Position numbers and translations under genes: made by a program. Of a stretch of 64,000 nt of DNA, positions 16,665-25,095 are shown piece after piece (position 1 is the first letter of the stretch; each line of letters opens with the position of its first letter). Source of the DNA: Burkholderia cenocepacia (GTDB lineage: Bacteria; Pseudomonadota; Gammaproteobacteria; Burkholderiales; Burkholderiaceae); NCBI RefSeq assembly GCF_900446215.1, contig NZ_UAQZ01000016.1:310001-374000 (forward strand). Direction: 5' to 3'. The notes beneath the pieces are model-generated. The model did not search any database. It was not told the DNA's origin and saw only the letters and a list, made by a program, of their open reading frames with translations.

Positions 16665-18509
16665 CTACGATTCGCCTTTCCCACCCTTGCTGCCTTTGCC
16701 GGCCTTGTCGCCGTGTTCGCCGTTGCCGGGCAGCACGGCCGACAGCACCTGCCGCGCGGTCTCGACGATCACGTTGGCTTCGCGCGCGTCACCTTTCACC
16801 AGCGTTTCGGCGAAATGCTTCGCCTGCTGCAGCGTCACGTGCGGCGGCAGCGGCGGCACCTCGGGGTCGCTCTTCACTTCGAGCACGACCGGCCGGTCGG
16901 ACGCGAGCGCTTCGTCCCATGCGGCGCCGAGCTGTTCCGGATCGTCGACGTAGATTCCCTTGAGGCCGAGCAGCGTCGCGAAGCGGTAGTACGGCACGTT
17001 CGGGATCTGCTGCGACGCGTCGAACTTCGGGTCGCCTTCCATCACACGCTGCTCCCACGTGACCTGGTTCAGGTCCTCGTTGTTCAGCACCATGCAGATC
17101 CAGCGCGGGTCGGGCCACTGGCGCCAGTATTTGGCGACCGTGATCAGTTCGGCCATGTTGTTCATCTGCATCGCGCCGTCGCCGACCATCGCGATCACCG
17201 GGCGCACCGGGTGCGCGAATTTCGCGGCGATCGCGTACGGCACCGCGGCGCCCATCGACGCGAGCCCGCCGGACAGCGACCCCATCATCCCGCGCCGCAT
17301 CATCAGGTCGCGCGCATACCAGTTCGCGCAGGAGCCCGAATCGCTCGTCAGGATCACGTCGTCGGGCAGGCGCGGCGACAGCTCGGTAAACGCGCGCTGC
17401 GGGTTCACGCCGCGCCCCGCGCTGGCTTTCGCGGCCGCGCGGGCGGCGAGCGTCTCGTGCCAGTCGTGGTTCCATTTCGCGATCCGGTCGCGCCATGCGG
17501 TGTCGCGACGCTCGTTCAAGAGCGGCAGCAACGCGCGCAGCGTCTCGGCGCTGTCGCCGACGAGGTTGACCTCCATCGGGTAGCGCAGGCTCAGCATGTC
17601 GGCCTTCAGGTCGATCTGCACGCCGCGCGCCTGGCCTTCCTTCGGCAAGAATTCCGAATACGGAAAACCCGAGCCGACCACCAGCAGCGTGTCGCATTCG
17701 GTCATCAGCTCGTAGCTCGGCTTGGTGCCGAGCAGCCCGATCGAACCGGTGACCCACGGCAGGTCGTCCGGCAGCGCGGCCTTGCCGAGCAGCGCTTTCG
17801 CGGCGCCCGCGCCGAGTCGGTCGGCCACCGCGATGACCTCGTCGGTCGCCTTCAGCGCACCGGCGCCGACCAGCAGCGCGACTTTCGACCCCGCGTTGAG
17901 CACGTCGGCCGCGCGCCGCAGGTCGTCCGCATACGGCACGACTTTCGGCGCCGTGTAGCCGACCCCCGAATGCACGGTGCCGTGCGCGCGCTTCGGCGGC
18001 GCGTAGTCGAGCTCCTGCAGGTCGTTCGGCAGCACGAGCGCGGTGACCGTGCGCGCGCCGAGCGCGGTGCGCACCGCGCGATCGACGAGGTGACGCACCT
18101 GGCCGGGCACCGTCGCCAGCTGAACGAATGCACCCGCAACGTCCTTGTAAAGCGCCGGTAGATCCACTTCCTGCTGATAGTGGCCGCCGAGCGCCGCGCG
18201 CGCCTGCTGGCCGACGATCGCGAGCACCGGCATGTGGTCGAGCCGCGCGTCGTACAGGCCGGTCACGAGGTGCGCGGCGCCTGGGCCCGAGGTCGCGACG
18301 CATACGCCCAGCTCGCCTGTAAATTTTGCATGCGCGGACGCCATGAAGGCCGCCATCTCCTCGTGGCGCGCCTGGATGAATTCGATCTTGCCGTCCGCGC
18401 GGTTCAGCGCGCCGAAAAAGCCGTTGATGCCGTCGCCTGGGTAGCCGTAGATGCGGCGCACGCCCCAGTCGTACAGCCGCTCGACGATGAAATCCGCCAC
18501 TGTCGCCAT
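16665..18509 (-). CDS. Thiamine-pyrophosphate-dependent enzyme, pyruvate oxidase/acetolactate synthase family
   Basis: A 614-residue ThDP enzyme. AAGGAG precedes the ATG at 18509. The three domains are in the usual order: the PYR domain with the catalytic Glu in R-H-E-E-M-A-A-F-M-A-S-A; a central FAD/UDP-like domain with L-L-V-G-A-G-A and V-V-G-S-G-F-P; and the PP domain with the metal motif V-G-D-G-A-M-Q-M-N-N. The C-terminal tail is Gly/Lys-rich (K-A-G-K-G-S-K-G-G-K) and may be a membrane-contact or flexible tail. PoxB-type pyruvate:quinone oxidase is the nearest assignment, but family members often are annotated only as ThDP-requiring proteins. It converges with GH15 and is divergent from the enolase-superfamily gene. 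Confidence 0.85.
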   Translation of the reverse strand: MATVADFIVERLYDWGVRRIYGYPGDGINGFFGALNRADGKIEFIQARHEEMAAFMASAHAKFTGELGVCVATSGPGAAHLVTGLYDARLDHMPVLAIVGQQARAALGGHYQQEVDLPALYKDVAGAFVQLATVPGQVRHLVDRAVRTALGARTVTALVLPNDLQELDYAPPKRAHGTVHSGVGYTAPKVVPYADDLRRAADVLNAGSKVALLVGAGALKATDEVIAVADRLGAGAAKALLGKAALPDDLPWVTGSIGLLGTKPSYELMTECDTLLVVGSGFPYSEFLPKEGQARGVQIDLKADMLSLRYPMEVNLVGDSAETLRALLPLLNERRDTAWRDRIAKWNHDWHETLAARAAAKASAGRGVNPQRAFTELSPRLPDDVILTSDSGSCANWYARDLMMRRGMMGSLSGGLASMGAAVPYAIAAKFAHPVRPVIAMVGDGAMQMNNMAELITVAKYWRQWPDPRWICMVLNNEDLNQVTWEQRVMEGDPKFDASQQIPNVPYYRFATLLGLKGIYVDDPEQLGAAWDEALASDRPVVLEVKSDPEVPPLPPHVTLQQAKHFAETLVKGDAREANVIVETARQVLSAVLPGNGEHGDKAGKGSKGGKGES

Positions 18510-18640
18510 GCCGTTTCTCCTTGGTTCGGGATGAGCCGATGCGAGGCTGCCGCGCAAGGCACGTGCCGCGCCGCATACGCCGGGCACAGCGGTTGCACGC
18601 CGCATCCGCAAGCAACACGCAAGCTGACCGGAGCGCAACG

Positions 18641-19741
18641 ATGGCACTTTCCGCCGCGCCGGCGATCGACGACGTGCGCGCCCGCGCGTACCGCGTGCCG
18701 ACCGACCGGCCCGAAGCCGACGGCACCTACGCATGGACCGCGACGACGGTCGTCGTCGTCGAGATCGACGCGGGGCCCGTGACGGGGCTCGGCTATACGT
18801 ACACGGACGCGAGCGCCGTGCCGCTCGTGACGTCGCTGCTGGCCGGCGTGCTGCGCAACCGGCCGGTGGTGGACATCCCGGCCGCCGTCGACGCGCTGTG
18901 GCGCGCGGTGCGCAACGTCGGCCGCGGCGGAATCGCGGCGACCGCGATCTCGGCGCTCGACGCCGCGTTGTGGGACGCAAAGGCAAAACTCGCCGACGTG
19001 CCGCTCGCGCTGCTGCTCGGCCGCTTGCGCGAGCGCGTGCCGGTGTACGGCAGCGGCGGTTTCACGACTTACGATGCGCCGACGCTCGCCGCGCAGCTCG
19101 ACGGCTGGCGCGCCGGGCACGTGCGCGCGTGCAAGATCAAGATCGGCGTGGACGATGCACGCGATCCGTCGCGCGTGCGCGCGGCGCGCGATGCGCTCGG
19201 GCCGGGCGTCGACCTGTTCGTCGATGCGAACGGCGCGTATGCGCCGCGCACCGCGCTCGCGTTCGCGCAGGCCGCCGCCGATTGCGACATCCGCTGGTTC
19301 GAGGAGCCAGTCAGCAGCGACGACGTCGACGGGCTGCGGTTCGTGCGCGAGCACGTCGGCGCGCGGGTCGACATCGCCGCCGGCGAGTACGCGTATACGC
19401 CCGACGATTTCCGGCGCTTGCTGGAAGGCCACGCGGTCGACGTGCTGCAGGCCGACGCGACGCGCTGCGGCGGCGTCAGCGGCTTTCTCGCGGCCGCCGC
19501 GCTTGCCGATGCGCATCACGTCGACCTGTCCGCGCATTGCGCACCCGCGCTGCACCGGCACATCGGATGCGCGGCGGCGCGCCTGCGCCACATCGAATGG
19601 TTTCACGATCACGTGCGCATCGAGCGGATGCTGTTCGACGGCGCGCCGATGCTCGTCGACGGCGCGCTCGAGATCGACGCGACGCGCGCCGGGCTCGGCC
19701 TCGAATTGCGCGCCGCCGATCTGCTGGATCTCGCGCTTTGA
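18641..19741 (+). CDS. Enolase-superfamily (mandelate racemase/muconate lactonising type) enzyme
   Basis: A 366-residue protein with an N-terminal capping domain and a TIM barrel. Catalytic features are K-I-K in A-C-K-I-K-I-G, metal ligands D (F-V-D-A-N-G-A-Y), E (F-E-E-P-V) and E (A-A-G-E-Y), then a His in S-A-H-C-A-P-A-L-H. The ligand set is that of acid-sugar dehydratases and racemases rather than of the catB type, where the third ligand is Asp. The substrate is not predictable. It starts a plus-strand run that continues with a membrane protein 20 bases downstream, so it is probably co-transcribed with the GMC genes. Confidence 0.88.
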   Translation: MALSAAPAIDDVRARAYRVPTDRPEADGTYAWTATTVVVVEIDAGPVTGLGYTYTDASAVPLVTSLLAGVLRNRPVVDIPAAVDALWRAVRNVGRGGIAATAISALDAALWDAKAKLADVPLALLLGRLRERVPVYGSGGFTTYDAPTLAAQLDGWRAGHVRACKIKIGVDDARDPSRVRAARDALGPGVDLFVDANGAYAPRTALAFAQAAADCDIRWFEEPVSSDDVDGLRFVREHVGARVDIAAGEYAYTPDDFRRLLEGHAVDVLQADATRCGGVSGFLAAAALADAHHVDLSAHCAPALHRHIGCAAARLRHIEWFHDHVRIERMLFDGAPMLVDGALEIDATRAGLGLELRAADLLDLAL

Positions 19742-19760
19742 ATCCCGACCAGGAGGAACG

Positions 19761-20612
19761 ATGCGACACCCCCGACATCGCGCCGCCGAGCGCGACAGGT
19801 TGCTCGCCGACGCCGCGCGGCTGCTGAACCGCAGCGCGCTGCTGCTGGCCGGCTCGGTGCTCGCGGACAGCGGCGTCGAGCACTATCGCGGCACCTTTCA
19901 CAATCGCGCGATGCTCGCGCCGCTCGCGATGTCGACGCTGTCGGTGATCGCGAGCGTGCACGGCCACGCGGACGACACGCCCGTGCGCCACCGGCTGCGC
20001 GACGCGGTACACGTCGCAGCGGCCGCGGTCGGCGTCGCCGGTTCCGCGTTCCACCTGTACAACGTGACGAAGCGACCGGGCGGGTTCAGCTGGCACAACC
20101 TGTTCTATGGCGCGCCGCTCGGTGCGCCGTTCGCGCTGCTGCTGTCGGGCGCGCTGGGGGCGGCGGGCGAGCGGCTGCGCGAGAGCCCGGCCGACGCGCC
20201 GCGGCTCGCCGGACTGCCGGCCGGGCGCGCGCTGGCCGGGCTCGTCGCGGCGGGGCTCGTCGGCACGCTCGGTGAAGTCGGGCTGCTGCATTTTCGCGGC
20301 GCCTTCCAGCATCGCGCGATGTTCGCGCCGCTCGTCGTGCCGCCGGTGGCCGCACTGGCGACCGCGCAGCTCGCGCTGTCGCGTCCGCGCGCCGACCGGC
20401 GGTTCTGCCGCGGCTGGCTGCGCGCGACGGCCGTGCTCGGGTTCGTCGGCGTCGCGTTTCATGTGCGCGGCGTCGCGCGGCAGATGGGCGGCTGGCGCAA
20501 CTGGTCGCAGAACGTGCTGTCGGGCCCGCCGCTGCCGGCGCCGCCGAGTTTCACCGCGCTCGCGATCGCGGGGCTCGCCGCGACCGCGCTCGCCGAACGG
20601 GAGGCGCCATGA
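19761..20612 (+). CDS. Membrane protein made of two tandem homologous halves
   Basis: A 283-residue protein with a strong AGGAGG ribosome site at 19751-19756. I do not recognise a named family. It has about eight hydrophobic segments in two repeats. The first half holds E-H-Y-R-G-T-F-H-N-R-A-M-L-A-P-L (about 37-52) and A-F-H-L-Y-N-V (about 98-104). The second half repeats L-H-F-R-G-A-F-Q-H-R-A-M-F-A-P-L (about 176-191) and A-F-H-V-R-G-V (about 236-242). Conserved His, Arg and Glu inside or next to helices suggest haem, metal or quinone contact, which is inference. It overlaps the next gene by ATGA. That gene is a gluconate-dehydrogenase-subunit-3-like protein, so this may be the membrane partner of the GMC enzyme. 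Confidence 0.85.
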   Translation: MRHPRHRAAERDRLLADAARLLNRSALLLAGSVLADSGVEHYRGTFHNRAMLAPLAMSTLSVIASVHGHADDTPVRHRLRDAVHVAAAAVGVAGSAFHLYNVTKRPGGFSWHNLFYGAPLGAPFALLLSGALGAAGERLRESPADAPRLAGLPAGRALAGLVAAGLVGTLGEVGLLHFRGAFQHRAMFAPLVVPPVAALATAQLALSRPRADRRFCRGWLRATAVLGFVGVAFHVRGVARQMGGWRNWSQNVLSGPPLPAPPSFTALAIAGLAATALAEREAP

Positions 20613-21274
20613 GCGATACGAACCGCAACGCGGTCGCGCTGCCGCGCTATCCGGGCTACGACGTGCTCGCCAAGCGCGACACGCCATCGTGGAACGATGC
20701 GACGCGGCGCGCAATCGATGCGCGCCTGCGTGTCGCGGCCCATGCGCCACGCTATCTGGATGCCGAACGATTCGCGACGCTCGGCGCGTTGTGCGCGCGT
20801 ATCGTCCCGCAGCAGCCGGGCGGCGCGGGCGCGATCCCGACCGCCGCCTTGGTCGACGCGCGGCTCGCGGCTGACGACGGCGACGGCTATCGCGATGCGC
20901 GCCTTCCGCCGCTGCGCGTCGCGTGGCAGACGGGTCTCGCCGCGCTCGACGCGATGGCGCGGCACGCGCATGGTTGCCCGTTCGCGGCGCTCGGCGCGCG
21001 CGACGCCGATGCGTTGCTGCACGCGGTACAGCAAGGCGACGTCGACCGGCAGTTGGAACCGGCGTGGGACGGCATGGACCCGCGCACGTTCTTCACGAAG
21101 CGCGTGCTGATGGACGTCTGCGGCGCGTACTACGGCCATCCGTTCGCGTGGAACGAGATCGGCTTCGGCGGACCCGCGAGCCCGCGCGGCTACGTGCGGA
21201 TGGACTTCAACCGCCGCGACCCGTGGGAAGCGGACATGCGCATGGAGGAGGGCGATCGCGATGGCCGCCGATGA
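20609..21274 (+). CDS. Gluconate 2-dehydrogenase subunit 3-like (gamma) protein
   Basis: A 221-residue helical protein resembling the small subunit of gluconate and FAD-glucose dehydrogenases, which stabilises and escorts the flavoprotein. Typical pieces are F-A-T-L-G-A-L-C-A-R-I-V-P-Q, A-L-V-D-A-R-L, F-F-T-K-R-V-L-M-D-V-C-G-A-Y-Y-G-H-P-F-A-W-N-E-I-G-F-G-G-P-A. Family members often carry a twin-arginine signal at the N-terminus; here the first 40 residues have none. The complex may therefore stay inside the cell. It overlaps the preceding gene by four bases and the GMC gene by 14 bases. Confidence 0.85.
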   Translation: MSDTNRNAVALPRYPGYDVLAKRDTPSWNDATRRAIDARLRVAAHAPRYLDAERFATLGALCARIVPQQPGGAGAIPTAALVDARLAADDGDGYRDARLPPLRVAWQTGLAALDAMARHAHGCPFAALGARDADALLHAVQQGDVDRQLEPAWDGMDPRTFFTKRVLMDVCGAYYGHPFAWNEIGFGGPASPRGYVRMDFNRRDPWEADMRMEEGDRDGRR

Positions 21275-22931
21275 ACCGCTGTCCGCCCCGACGCCGCGCG
21301 GCCGCGACGGCCGTGCGCCCGATCCGTTTCGGGTCGGCGGCTGGTCGCCGATGCGGATGTTCCGCGACGACGATGAGGTCGACTTCGTGATTGTCGGCAC
21401 CGGCGCGGGCGGCGGCACGCTCGCGTGCAAGCTCGCCGAATACGGCTTTTCGGTCGTCGCGCTCGACGCGGGTGCATGGTGGCGGCCGCTCGAGGAATTC
21501 GCGTCGGACGAGACGCATCAGCACAAGCTGTTCTGGACCGACGAGCGGATCTGCGACGGCGCCGATCCGCTCACGCTCGGCACCAACAACAGCGGCCGGG
21601 CGATCGGCGGCAGCACGGTGCACTTCGCGATGGTGTCGCTGCGATTCAGGCCCGAGTGGTTTCGCTCGCGCAGCGCGCTCGGCTACGGCGTCGACTGGCC
21701 GCTCGACTGGCGCGAGATGTGGCGTTACTACCGCGAGGTCGAACAGGCGTTGAAGATCAGCGGGCCGGTGAATTACCCGTGGGGCCCGCCGCGGCCGCGC
21801 TATCCGTATCGCGCGCATGAACTGAACGCGGCCGCGCTCGTGCTCGCACGTGGCGCGGAGGCAATGGGCATCGACTGGACGCCGACGCCGCTCGCGACGC
21901 TGTCCGCGCCGCGCGGCCGCGCGCATCCGTGCGTGTATCGCGGCTTCTGCATCGCCGGCTGCGCGACCAACGCGAAACAGAGCGCGCTCGTCACGTGGAT
22001 TCCGCGCGCGGTCGCGGCCGGCGCCGAGGTGCGCGATCTCGCGATGGCGCTGCGGATCGAGGCCGCAGGCGATCGCGCGACCGGCGTGCACTACCGGCGC
22101 GATGGCCGCACGCATTTCCAGCGCGCGCGCAACGTCATCGTCGCCGGTTACGCGATCGAGACGCCGCGCCTGCTGCTGCTGTCCGCGAACGGGCGGCATC
22201 CGCAGGGGCTCGCGAACCGTTCGGGCCTCGTCGGCCGCTATCTGATGGCGCAGCTCAACCAGGCGTCGTGGGGGACGATGGACGACGAAGTGCGCTGGTA
22301 CAAGGGCCCGCCGTCGCTGTCGATCACCGAGCACTGGAACTACGCGGACGAAGGCAAGGATTTCTTCGGCGGCTACTGCTGGATGAGCCAGGGGCCGCTG
22401 CCGATCGAATGGGCGCGCAAGGTCGCCGCGCGCGGGCTGTGGGGCGATGCGCTGAAGCGCGAGATGGCGCGCTACAACTTCCAGGCCGGCCTGAAGATCG
22501 TCGGCGAGACGCTGCCGCGCGCGGACAACCGCGTGACGCTCGCCGACGAACGCGACGCGTTCGGGCTGCCGGTCGCGCGCGTCACCTATTCGTACGACGA
22601 CAACGATCGCCGGATGATTCGCCATGCGCTCGCGCAGATGGGCCGTTCGCTGGAAGCGGCCGGCGCGCGCCACGTCTGGCACGAGGAGGACGACACGTGC
22701 CATCTCGCCGGCACCGTGCGGATGGGCGACGACCCGGCGACGAGCGTCGTCGATGCCGATTGCCGCAGCTGGGACATCCCGAACCTGTGGGTGTGCGACG
22801 GCTCGGTGTTTCCGACCGTCGGCGGCGTGAATCCGTCGCTGACGATCCAGGCGATCGCGTGCCGCACCGCCGACCGCATCCGCGCGCTGGTCGCGCGCGG
22901 CGACGCGCATGCGCGTGCGCGATGGCGGTGA
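21261..22931 (+). CDS. GMC-family FAD dehydrogenase with C-x5-C-x3-C cluster motif
   Basis: A 556-residue flavoprotein of the glucose-methanol-choline family. The FAD-binding V-I-V-G-T-G-A-G-G-G is at about 43-52. The second signature includes N-S-G-R-A-I-G-G-S-T-V. C224, C230 and C234 (CVYRGFCIAGC) form the spacing that holds a [3Fe-4S] cluster in the Burkholderia FAD-glucose dehydrogenase alpha subunit. The active-site part near the C-terminus shows H-L-A-G-T-V-R-M-G and G-G-V-N-P-S-L-T-I. Substrates in the family include gluconate, 2-ketogluconate, glucose, sorbitol and fructose. The usual tri-haem cytochrome partner is missing here, and no export signal is visible. Confidence 0.9.
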   Translation: MAADEPLSAPTPRGRDGRAPDPFRVGGWSPMRMFRDDDEVDFVIVGTGAGGGTLACKLAEYGFSVVALDAGAWWRPLEEFASDETHQHKLFWTDERICDGADPLTLGTNNSGRAIGGSTVHFAMVSLRFRPEWFRSRSALGYGVDWPLDWREMWRYYREVEQALKISGPVNYPWGPPRPRYPYRAHELNAAALVLARGAEAMGIDWTPTPLATLSAPRGRAHPCVYRGFCIAGCATNAKQSALVTWIPRAVAAGAEVRDLAMALRIEAAGDRATGVHYRRDGRTHFQRARNVIVAGYAIETPRLLLLSANGRHPQGLANRSGLVGRYLMAQLNQASWGTMDDEVRWYKGPPSLSITEHWNYADEGKDFFGGYCWMSQGPLPIEWARKVAARGLWGDALKREMARYNFQAGLKIVGETLPRADNRVTLADERDAFGLPVARVTYSYDDNDRRMIRHALAQMGRSLEAAGARHVWHEEDDTCHLAGTVRMGDDPATSVVDADCRSWDIPNLWVCDGSVFPTVGGVNPSLTIQAIACRTADRIRALVARGDAHARARWR

Positions 22932-23022
22932 CGCGTGCCGCGCGGCCTCCGTCGTCGCGATGCGTGCGAACGAGAGGAGAGCCGCACGCGAACCGTTCAA
23001 TCTCTTAGCGAGGATTCGTCTC

Positions 23023-23406
23023 ATGTCTGCATTCAACCGTTCATCCCTGCGCCGCGGTGCCGCCTGCACCCTGCTGGCCGTGTGCGCGTCGGCGCTGCCC
23101 GCGGCGGCGCAGTTGCGTCCCGCCAATCCGGCCAGCGTGCCGGATTCATCCACGCAGGCATTCAAGCGTGCCGACCGCAAGATGATGGAAGCGATGGAAA
23201 GCGCCCCGTACACGGGCGACGCCGATCGCGATTTCGTCTCGCACATGGCGCCGCATCACCAGGGCGCGATCGACATGGCGCAGGTCGAGCTGAAATACGG
23301 CAAGGACCCGACGCTGCGGCAGCTCGCGAGCCGGATCGTCGCCGCGCAGCGCGACGAGATCGCGCTGATGGAACGCTGGCAGAAGGAGCACGGCAAGACG
23401 CCGTGA
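23023..23406 (+). CDS. Secreted DUF305-domain protein
   Basis: A 127-residue protein with a signal peptide (S-S-L-R-R-G-A-A-C-T-L-L-A-V-C-A, cleavage near A-A-A-Q). The remainder is a four-helix DUF305 domain with the signature H-M-A-P-H-H-Q-G-A-I-D-M-A-Q and R-I-V-A-A-Q-R-D-E-I. The family is ferritin-like in topology and often sits near copper-handling genes. The Met/His pattern would suit metal binding, but the function is not established. The start at 23023 is the ATG that opens the signal peptide. It lies 91 bases after the GMC gene on the same strand. Confidence 0.85.
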   Translation: MSAFNRSSLRRGAACTLLAVCASALPAAAQLRPANPASVPDSSTQAFKRADRKMMEAMESAPYTGDADRDFVSHMAPHHQGAIDMAQVELKYGKDPTLRQLASRIVAAQRDEIALMERWQKEHGKTP

Positions 23407-23532
23407 ATCGCGGGGCGGGACGGGATGCGCGGTCGGCCGTACCGGCGGCCGCGCATCCGGTCAGCGGCGACAGCGGACACGTGCCGACGCGACGGCGGCG
23501 CGTACCGGCAACCGCGACAGGAGGGGTGATGG

Positions 23533-24273
23533 ATGGACGGTGAACGTGACGCGGCAGATCGCTCGATCGACAGCGTGGCCGACTACATGGCGGTGATCGG
23601 CGCGCAGCGGCAGACGATGGCGCTGCGCCTCTTTCGCGGCCAGTGCAATGCCGGCTGGCCGCTCGTGCCGGGCATCGCGCGACAGCGCGCGTCGCCCGAC
23701 GTCGAAGCGCGGATGCTCGACGAATTCACGCGGCGCGCGCTGCCGCACCTCGAACCCGGACAGAACCTCGATGCGTGCGACTGGCTCGCGCTCGCGCAGC
23801 AGCACGGGATGCGCACACGGCTGCTCGACTGGTCCGGCAACGCGCTCGCCGCGCTGTGGTTCGCGGTCAGGCGCGCGGGCGAAGCGGGCGGCGACGGCGT
23901 GGTGTGGTGCCTCGCGCACGACGCCGACGACATCGCGACCGCCGCCGAGCGGCGCGCCCCGCTGGAGGTCACGCGCACCAAGGTGTTCCGGCCGCGTCAC
24001 GTGATGCCGCGGATCACCGCGCAGGACGGCTGGTTCACGATTCACGGCTACGACGCCGGCGCCGAGCGCTTCGTGCCGCTCGACGAGCATGCGGATTTTG
24101 CCGGCCGCCTCATCCGCATCGTCGTACCGGGCGCGCGGTTCGCGACGATCCGGCAGGAACTCGCCGGTGTCGGCGTGAGCGTCGCGACGATCTTTCCGGA
24201 TCTCGACGGCATCGCGCAGCTGACCGACACGCGCTATTTCCCGGACGACGAGGACACGCACGCGCCGCGGTAA
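23533..24273 (+). CDS. FRG-domain protein
   Basis: A 246-residue soluble protein. AGGAGG at 23519-23524 precedes the ATG. The FRG signature is visible as L-F-R-G-Q at about 33-37, followed by W-P-L-V-P-G-I-A-R, Q-Q-H-G-M-R-T-R-L-L-D-W-S-G-N-A-L-A-A-L-W-F-A-V and P-R-I-T-A-Q-D-G-W-F-T-I-H, all typical of the domain. The function of FRG proteins is unsettled; some occur near toxins or in defence contexts. Here there is no obvious partner gene. It lies among stress-associated genes. Confidence 0.85.
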   Translation: MDGERDAADRSIDSVADYMAVIGAQRQTMALRLFRGQCNAGWPLVPGIARQRASPDVEARMLDEFTRRALPHLEPGQNLDACDWLALAQQHGMRTRLLDWSGNALAALWFAVRRAGEAGGDGVVWCLAHDADDIATAAERRAPLEVTRTKVFRPRHVMPRITAQDGWFTIHGYDAGAERFVPLDEHADFAGRLIRIVVPGARFATIRQELAGVGVSVATIFPDLDGIAQLTDTRYFPDDEDTHAPR

Positions 24274-24423
24274 AGCCGCCGCCGCACGGGCACGCGCGAT
24301 GCTTGTTTCGACGGCGCGCACACGGGACCGGCCCCCGAGCGGCCCTGCATGCGTCCGGTTCGCGGCGGGCGGCGACGCGGTTCATGCGCACATTCCAACC
24401 AACCATCGAATCCGGAGGCTGTC

Positions 24424-24930
24424 ATGCGCGAACCCAACGAACCACCGAGCGACCGTCGCGACACGGCGTGCAAGCCCGGCGCCGGTTCCGCGCCGAGCGG
24501 GCACGCGGTCACCCGCGCGTTCGAACGTTTCGCGTCGGGCGTGACGACCTGGGCCGGCTCGCCTGTCGCGTTCGGCAGCGCGGTCGCCATCACCGTGCTG
24601 TGGCTCGTGAGCGGGCCCGTGTTTCACTACTCCGACGCATGGCAGTTGGTGATCAATACTGGCACCACGATCATCACGTTCCTGATGGTGTTCCTGCTGC
24701 AGCGCAACCAGAACCGCGACAGCGTGGCGCTGCACCTGAAGCTCGACGAATTGCTCGCGGTCACGCGCGCGGCGAGCGACCGGCTGATCGGGATCGAGGA
24801 TGCGTCGGAGGAGGAATTGCGCGCGCTGGCGCAGACCTACGTCGAAATGGCGCAGCGCGCGGCCGAGCGCGGCGAGGACGAGCCGGGCGGCACACGCGCG
24901 GAAACGGCCGATACGCCGCCCGAATCCTGA
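24424..24930 (+). CDS. Low-affinity iron permease-like small membrane protein
   Basis: A 168-residue protein with a disordered N-terminus, two central membrane helices (about 45-65: A-F-G-S-A-V-A-I-T-V-L-W-L-V-S-G; about 72-95: W-Q-L-V-I-N-T-G-T-T-I-I-T-F-L-M-V-F-L-L-Q) and the phrase Q-R-N-Q-N-R-D-S-V-A-L-H-L-K-L-D-E-L. This is the core of the family named after fungal Fet4-type low-affinity iron permeases. Transport has not been shown for the short bacterial forms. The C-terminus is acidic. GGAGG stands about six bases before the ATG at 24424. Confidence 0.85.
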   Translation: MREPNEPPSDRRDTACKPGAGSAPSGHAVTRAFERFASGVTTWAGSPVAFGSAVAITVLWLVSGPVFHYSDAWQLVINTGTTIITFLMVFLLQRNQNRDSVALHLKLDELLAVTRAASDRLIGIEDASEEELRALAQTYVEMAQRAAERGEDEPGGTRAETADTPPES

Positions 24931-25095
24931 TCGCTTGATCGCGCGATGCGCGGCCCGATGATTTTTCAAACGCTTGTCGCTTCCGGCGTCGCATCGCGGC
25001 AGACCGGCGTGCCCATGACGCTCGCAGCGGGGAACGGCACGTGCTGCAACCCGAAACGAAGCCCGGTCGTTCCGGGTATTGCCTACGGTGCTTCC

